From a bacterium (GTDB lineage Bacteria; Actinomycetota; Thermoleophilia; Solirubrobacterales; 70-9), in contig JAHEXU010000009.1 of assembly GCA_023251975.1 (NCBI GenBank), forward strand, positions 1-35,115: 35,115 nucleotides of DNA, in the 5' to 3' direction. Of this stretch, positions 31,790-35,115 are shown one piece after another (positions within the stretch are counted from its first letter, which is position 1; each line of letters starts with the position of its first letter). Below the pieces are notes generated by a model, which saw nothing but the letters and a program-made list of their open reading frames with translations, had not been told where the DNA came from and did not search any database. The position numbers and the translations under genes are program-made.

Positions 31790-32623
31790 CTAGCTTGGTC
31801 GTTCGATGAACCCAAGCGCGGCGGCGTTGAACTCTCGCGCATGCTCGAGGTTCATCCCGTGCGCCGCCCCCTCGATCACAGTCAGCTCGGCGTCGACGAT
31901 CGCGGCGGCGATCTCCTTTGACTTCCAGACCGGGATCAAGACATCGCACTCGGCACCGATGACGTGGGTCGCCACGGCGATCTCGACGAGCCGGTCGCGG
32001 ACCTCATGACGCGAAGCAGCGGCTGCCTGGCGGCGAAACCCGTCGGGGTGCTGCGGATGCGGGCTCGCCAGGATCCGTTTGATCGCACGCTCGCGGACCC
32101 GATCGTCCTCGTAGGTTTCTGCCGACAAAGTCAGGATCAGCAAGTGCTCAGCCTCCTCGCGGGCCCGCGCGAGCAGTTGCTCCTCGCTCGGCTCGGTCAG
32201 CGGTTCGCGCGGTGCCCAGGTTGCCCGCTGGCGCTGGCGCCACCAGCGCCCGCCGCCGGCCCAACTCGCGCAAATCGTCAGGGTGAGCAGCCGCTCCGCC
32301 GCGATCAGCGCGATCTGCTGGCTGATCGCGCCGCCCATCGAGACCCCGAGCAGATGAAAGCGCCCCAGCCCGAGGTGATCAGCCAGCGCCAAGGCATCCG
32401 CTGCCATATCGGATATCTCATAGGGCGCGTGCGCGTAGCCGGAGCGCCCGACATCGCGGTTATCGAAAATCACCAGGCGGTGCGCCTCGGCGAAGGCCTC
32501 GACGTTGAGCGCCCACTGGCTACAGTCGGCGCCCAGCCCCATCACGCACAAAAGCGGCGGCGCATCGGCGGGGCCGTAGCACTCGTAGTGAAGATCGACC
32601 TGGTTGCAAACGGCGCTGCTCAC
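31790..32623 (-). CDS. Alpha/beta hydrolase
   Basis: The 277-residue protein has a full triad: Ser in GVSMGG, Asp in AECDVLIPVW and His in EGAAHGMNLEH. LLCVMGLGADCSQW supplies the oxyanion region and F-D-N-R-D-V-G-R-S-G is a family block. Related proteins include esterases, lactonases and C-C hydrolases; the substrate is unclear. The GTG at 32621-32623 overlaps the stop of the small upstream gene by four bases (GTGA), so the three genes from 33239 down to 31790 are one coupled operon. It ends 19 bp from the convergent recD2 stop. Confidence 0.87.
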   Translation of the reverse strand: MSSAVCNQVDLHYECYGPADAPPLLCVMGLGADCSQWALNVEAFAEAHRLVIFDNRDVGRSGYAHAPYEISDMAADALALADHLGLGRFHLLGVSMGGAISQQIALIAAERLLTLTICASWAGGGRWWRQRQRATWAPREPLTEPSEEQLLARAREEAEHLLILTLSAETYEDDRVRERAIKRILASPHPQHPDGFRRQAAAASRHEVRDRLVEIAVATHVIGAECDVLIPVWKSKEIAAAIVDAELTVIEGAAHGMNLEHAREFNAAALGFIERPS

Positions 32624-32811
32624 GAGTCGGAGTACGACGCCTCAAACGCCATCCCAACCGACTCCGGCTCCCAGATCCAGAGCCAGCTCTGCCCCGCCGA
32701 GACCTCGAAGCACACCCGCGAGTGGCGCGAGCCGCGCGTCTCGAGGTAGAAACCGCCGCTGCGACCGGCCTCGCGCGAGCGAACCGCGATTGAGTCGAGT
32801 CCGCCGATCAC
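32620..32811 (-). CDS. 63-aa hypothetical protein in a coupled operon
   Basis: This short gene overlaps the upstream YCII gene by four bases (ATGA) and the downstream hydrolase by four bases (GTGA). Such double coupling is strong evidence that it is translated. The protein reads like a compact beta sheet: MIGGLDSIAVRSREAGRSGG, F-Y-L-E-T-R-G, R-V-C-F-E-V-S-A-G-Q-S-W-L-W-I-W-E-P-E. The Trp cluster and single Cys are striking. I do not recognise the family. It may be a small partner or inhibitor of a neighbouring protein, or a short ferredoxin-like fold; neither is shown. Confidence 0.65.
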   Translation of the reverse strand: MIGGLDSIAVRSREAGRSGGFYLETRGSRHSRVCFEVSAGQSWLWIWEPESVGMAFEASYSDS

Positions 32812-33239
32812 CCGTCACCCTCGATCGCGGCGCGAAGCCGATTCTCGCGCTCGATCAGCGCCGGGGTGATCGCGTCGCCGAAGTCCTCGATCTCAACAAA
32901 CGGGCGCAGCTCCAACACCTCGGGCGAGAGGCCGGGCCCCGGTGACGGCGCCTGCTTCGCCCACTCGATCGCATCATCAAGCGATTCGACATTCCAGATC
33001 CAGTAGCCCGCGACCAATTCCTCGGCGGGGGCAAACGGGCCCTGCTCGACCGTCGGCTGATCGCCGCCAAGGGTAACCCGAACCGCAGCCGAACTCGGTT
33101 TGAAGCCGTCGCCGTCGGCAATCACCCGCGCGGCCACCAGGCGCTCGTTGAAGGCCCCCATCGCCTCGAGAAACTCGGTACTAGGCATCTCCCCCGCCTC
33201 GCTTCCCTTGCTCGCCTTGACCAAGACCATGATCCGCAT
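32808..33239 (-). CDS. YCII-related protein
   Basis: The 143-residue protein is a dimeric alpha-beta barrel of the YCII (YciI-like) family. MRIMVLVKASKGSEAG opens it, and VEQGPFAPAEELVAGYWIWN corresponds to the conserved D-G-P-F-x-E-x-K-E region, with W-A-K-Q-A-P in the final helix. In actinobacteria these proteins often sit with ECF sigma factors, but none is present here. Family function is uncertain; some members are hydrolases. ATG 33237-33239 has a good AGGAG five bases upstream, so I reject the longer frame to 33311. It is the first gene of a three-gene coupled operon. Confidence 0.87.
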   Translation of the reverse strand: MRIMVLVKASKGSEAGEMPSTEFLEAMGAFNERLVAARVIADGDGFKPSSAAVRVTLGGDQPTVEQGPFAPAEELVAGYWIWNVESLDDAIEWAKQAPSPGPGLSPEVLELRPFVEIEDFGDAITPALIERENRLRAAIEGDG

Positions 33240-33449
33240 CCGCTCGCTCCTAACCCGTTTGAGGTTCGCCGGTTCCGAGCCGATCCTAGCCGTCGGAGCC
33301 CGCCACAACACCAGCCCTGAACCGGCGACCGCGCCCGCCCGGCGCCTCGACGGGGCCGCTCACCGCCAGCCGAGCACCTCGCTCGGCCAGTCGGCGGGCC
33401 GCTCCGCCAGCCAGCGGGAATTGGCGCCGGCGGACCGCTGACCTGGTCA

Positions 33450-33473
33450 AGTTGGTCGACCAACTGCTACAAT
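33450..33473 (+). promoter_or_regulatory. Palindromic operator and -10 of the Phd/PIN module
   Basis: AGTTGGTCGACCAACT (33450-33465) is a perfect 16-bp palindrome. TACAAT follows at 33468-33473 as a strong -10, six bases before the antitoxin ATG, so the transcript is likely leaderless. The palindrome lies between -35 and -10, where an antitoxin dimer would repress. Confidence 0.65.
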
Positions 33474-33479
33474 CCGTCC

Positions 33480-33698
33480 ATGGAAGTTACGGTTCAGGAG
33501 GCAAAGACCCATCTGTCGCGGTTGCTTCGCCGGGTCGAGGCTGGCGAGTCGGTCCTGATCCGCCGCGGCAGCGAGCCTGTCGCGATTCTCGTCCGGGCAC
33601 CCGCGACCCCGGGGCGACGCCGAATTTGGGGCGATCTAACGGGCGCGATCGGCCCGGAGTTCGACGATCTGCCCGACGACTTTGAACCCCACCCGTGA
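33480..33698 (+). CDS. Phd/YefM-type antitoxin
   Basis: The 72-residue protein starts MEVTVQEAKTHLSRLLRRVE and continues G-E-S-V-L-I-R-R-G-S-E-P-V-A-I-L, the Phd/YefM DNA-binding domain. Its acidic C-terminus (E-F-D-D-L-P-D-D-F-E) is the toxin-binding tail. It holds the PIN toxin of the next gene and represses the promoter just upstream. The stop overlaps the toxin GTG by four bases. Confidence 0.9.
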   Translation: MEVTVQEAKTHLSRLLRRVEAGESVLIRRGSEPVAILVRAPATPGRRRIWGDLTGAIGPEFDDLPDDFEPHP

Positions 33699-34075
33699 AG
33701 CGCCTTCTGGTCGATACCAACGTCGTCGTCTGGCTACTCCTAGGCGACAAAGCCGCGGTTTCGGAGACCGCCAAGTGCGCACTCCAAGACGAACGCAACT
33801 CGATCTCGATCAGCGCCGTCAGCGTTTGGGAGATCGCGATCAAGCGCTCGGTCGGGAAGATCGAGATCGCCGACGGGTGGGCACGGACCTTGGCCCGGCT
33901 CGACTTCGACCCGATGCCGGTAACCGCAGAGCACGCCGCGCAGGTCGAACATCTGCCCTGGCATCATCGCGACCCGTTCGACCGGCTACTGATCGCCCAG
34001 GCATCGCTCGAGCGCCATCTGCTTGTCAGTGCCGACTCGCGGATCACCAGCTATGAGGTCGAGGTGCTGTGGTGA
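33695..34075 (+). CDS. PIN-domain toxin, VapC-like
   Basis: The 126-residue protein is a PIN-domain RNase. LLVDTNVVVWLLLGD holds the first metal-binding Asp, V-W-E-I-A-I-K-R-S the Glu, H-R-D-P-F-D-R-L-L-I-A-Q-A the second acidic pair, and S-A-D-S-R-I the last. Toxins of this form (type II, VapC-like) cut tRNA or rRNA when their antitoxin decays. It starts with GTG 33695 in a 4-bp overlap with the Phd-type antitoxin, which secures coupled expression. All acidic residues appear intact. Confidence 0.9.
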   Translation: MKRLLVDTNVVVWLLLGDKAAVSETAKCALQDERNSISISAVSVWEIAIKRSVGKIEIADGWARTLARLDFDPMPVTAEHAAQVEHLPWHHRDPFDRLLIAQASLERHLLVSADSRITSYEVEVLW

Positions 34076-34133
34076 TCGCGGCAGGTTCCGCCGAACCGGC
34101 ACTCGCCGACGCTCCGCGCTCCGGGAATTAAGC

Positions 34134-34163
34134 GAAGCGGGCGCGGCCGAAGCGGGCGCGGCC
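34134..34163. repeat. 15-bp tandem duplication
   Basis: GAAGCGGGCGCGGCC is repeated exactly twice (34134-34148 and 34149-34163), in the 159-bp space between two convergent toxin genes. No gene crosses it. The unit resembles the 11-bp repeat at 20026 in sequence style only. Confidence 0.8.
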
Positions 34164-34234
34164 GTTCCCACAAGTCCTGACCGGCAAGCCGATTGGCAGC
34201 GGCGAGATCGCTGCTCGAGGGCTGGCCGAGCGCC

Positions 34235-34657
34235 TCACCCCGGATCCGCCGCGCTCGGGTCGATCAGCGCCACCCCGGCGGCGACAAAGTCTCGACGGTT
34301 CAGGGTTGCGATCGTTAGGTCGCGGGTCAGCCCCGTCGCCGCGATCAAGCTGTCCTTGATCGGCATCGCGCGGCCGCTGGCACGCAGGCTGGCGAGCAAT
34401 TCGGCCCAGCGAAGTCCGGTAGCGGCATCCCACGGAACGCACTCGAGCGTCGCAACTCCATCGTCGAACCAGCGCTCCAGCCGGGTTCTGCGGCGACCAC
34501 TTCCCAACAACAGAATTCCAAATCGAACCTCGCCCAAAATAATCGGATCGACCGCGATCTGGTGCTCATTTCGTCGCAGCCACCCCACCACCCGCCGATC
34601 CGGCGCGGGCTTGGTTGCCTCGGACAGAACGCTTGCGTCAACCAGGTACCGCAGCAT
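34235..34657 (-). CDS. PIN-domain toxin, FitB/VapC-like
   Basis: The 140-residue protein is a second PIN RNase of the FitB-like type: MLRYLVDASVLSEATKPAPD, then R-V-V-G-W-L-R-R-N-E, I-L-G-E-V-R-F-G-I, M-P-I-K-D-S-L-I-A-A-T and T-L-N-R-R-D-F. The acidic residues D7, E13, the Glu of GEVRFG and D in IKDSL are in place for metal binding. The start is ATG 34655-34657, eight bases after the antitoxin stop; the open frame further upstream reads through the antitoxin gene. It converges on the Phd/PIN module. Confidence 0.88.
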   Translation of the reverse strand: MLRYLVDASVLSEATKPAPDRRVVGWLRRNEHQIAVDPIILGEVRFGILLLGSGRRRTRLERWFDDGVATLECVPWDAATGLRWAELLASLRASGRAMPIKDSLIAATGLTRDLTIATLNRRDFVAAGVALIDPSAADPG

Positions 34658-34665
34658 CAGGCCAA

Positions 34666-34938
34666 TCAGATCGAGTCGGTTGGCTCCGACTCGATCGGCC
34701 TGAACCAATCCCGCTCCGGGCAGGCCAAGAGCCAATCGACGACTCCGCGGTTCGGGGACGCCACCCGCGTCAGTCGGTACTCGTCGGTGCCGAGTCGCTC
34801 GACCTCGAACTGCTCCCCGGCCCGAATTCCGTCCGCTTTTCGGAGCTTTGCGGGGAGCACGATTTGGCCCTTCGTTGAGATCGTCGTCCTGATTGACGTA
34901 AGATACCAGCTTACTTGCCCCTGGCCACCCGCCACCAC
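34666..34938 (-). CDS. AbrB-type antitoxin (VapB-like) with uncertain start
   Basis: RTTISTKGQIVLPAKLRKAD followed by R-A-G-E-Q-F-E-V-E-R is the SpoVT/AbrB swapped-hairpin DNA-binding domain, and the C-terminal 30 residues should bind the PIN toxin downstream. Family proteins normally begin one residue before this motif, but that codon is ATC (34891-34893), not ATG or GTG. The only usual start is GTG 34936-34938, which adds 15 unlikely residues crossing the inverted repeat GTAAG/CTTAC (34898-34914). A -10-like TATCTT lies six bases before the ATC, the same spacing as in the Phd module. So either ATC is the start, or the start codon has been lost. Confidence 0.75.
   Translation of the reverse strand: MVAGGQGQVSWYLTSIRTTISTKGQIVLPAKLRKADGIRAGEQFEVERLGTDEYRLTRVASPNRGVVDWLLACPERDWFRPIESEPTDSI
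34898..34914 (-). promoter_or_regulatory. Inverted repeat GTAAG-N7-CTTAC, antitoxin operator candidate
   Basis: This 5-bp inverted repeat with a 7-bp centre contains, on the minus strand, TATCTT as a possible -10 just before the conserved antitoxin domain. Position and symmetry fit autoregulation by the AbrB-type antitoxin. Confidence 0.45.
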
Positions 34939-35115
34939 GGGGGCTCCAATACAGCCTGCGGTCGGCCCGCTCTCCAGAGCGGCTGTCGAGTTTTAACCTA
35001 GATCCACCGAAAATAGCGCCGATTCCGTCCGAGCCAGGTGCTTAAATATCGTCCTAAGCAGGGCTTTTGCAGCAGACGCAACCAGCGACTGGGGCCCCGA
35101 CAGGAGGACACCCAA
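34939..35115. other. Window end: leader of a gene beyond the edge
   Basis: No complete gene is visible. The final bases carry AGGAGGA (35102-35108), a near-perfect Shine-Dalgarno sequence, seven bases before the edge. A plus-strand gene probably begins just outside. The AT-richer stretch around 35040-35060 may hold its promoter. Confidence 0.35.

Noticed and set aside
33360-33443. Short minus-strand stretch reading SRWLAERPADWPSEVLGW before a TGA, possible gene remnant
   Set aside because: It is protein-like but only 27 codons between stops, with no start or partner; too little to call a pseudogene.

Overview
The window is about 35 kb of very GC-rich bacterial chromosome. The composition, GTG/TTG starts, 4-nt stop/start overlaps, a type III glutamine synthetase, a DUF3556 membrane protein, a PucR-type regulator and a c-di-AMP riboswitch ahead of an Rpf-like gene all point to Actinomycetota. 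I infer the Thermoleophilia/Solirubrobacterales side of the phylum; this is a judgement from gene style, not a search. No rRNA, tRNA, CRISPR array, transposase or phage gene was found.

Layout. 1-3816: a truncated polytopic membrane protein, an acetyl-CoA hydrolase/transferase-family enzyme and a stand-alone YjeF_N (NAD(P)HX epimerase-like) protein. The last two are divergent and separated by a small membrane ORF flanked by two copies of an ~82-bp direct repeat. 4025-10259: a membrane GAF-GGDEF-EAL protein overlapping tail-to-tail with a PucR regulator, a fatty-acid desaturase and a lipase-type hydrolase. 10276-11929: a DUF5615/DUF433 toxin-antitoxin pair with a palindromic operator on the antitoxin start codon, a decayed Rieske-like fragment and an intact Rieske ferredoxin. 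12170-15244: divergent genes for a secreted RTX-repeat protein and a secreted M14 zinc carboxypeptidase. 15385-18509: a possible leader peptide, the type III glutamine synthetase, two tandem copies of a palindromic ~165-bp repeat, and an SCP2 protein. 18557-25001: a secreted seven-blade propeller protein with a frame problem at its N-terminus, a zinc/HTH protein, a coupled acyltransferase-thioesterase pair ending in a third copy of the 165-bp repeat, a GT4 glycosyltransferase and a DAHP synthase. 25009-29398 (minus): secreted protein, DUF3556, FAD oxidoreductase, then an Rpf-like wall hydrolase under a c-di-AMP riboswitch. 29521-35115: RecD2, an overlapping three-gene set (YCII, a 63-aa protein, an alpha/beta hydrolase), and two VapBC-type toxin-antitoxin modules.

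How the genes fit together. Lipid and acyl-CoA functions recur: CoA transferase, desaturase, lipase, SCP2, acyltransferase plus thioesterase, and the DUF3556/FAD pair. A second theme is secreted and cell-wall proteins: RTX, M14, propeller and Rpf. Three toxin-antitoxin modules, duplicated fragments and the 165-bp palindromic repeat mark the places where the sequence has been rearranged.

Strongest leads: (1) the three-copy 165-bp repeat, which folds into one long hairpin and sits at the 3' ends of genes; (2) the c-di-AMP riboswitch whose last helix covers the ribosome binding site of an Rpf-like gene that appears frameshifted in its signal peptide; (3) an 11-bp tandem repeat at the start of the propeller gene, where loss of one unit would restore a GTG-initiated, secreted reading frame; (4) the antitoxin of the last module, whose promoter geometry points to an ATC start codon.
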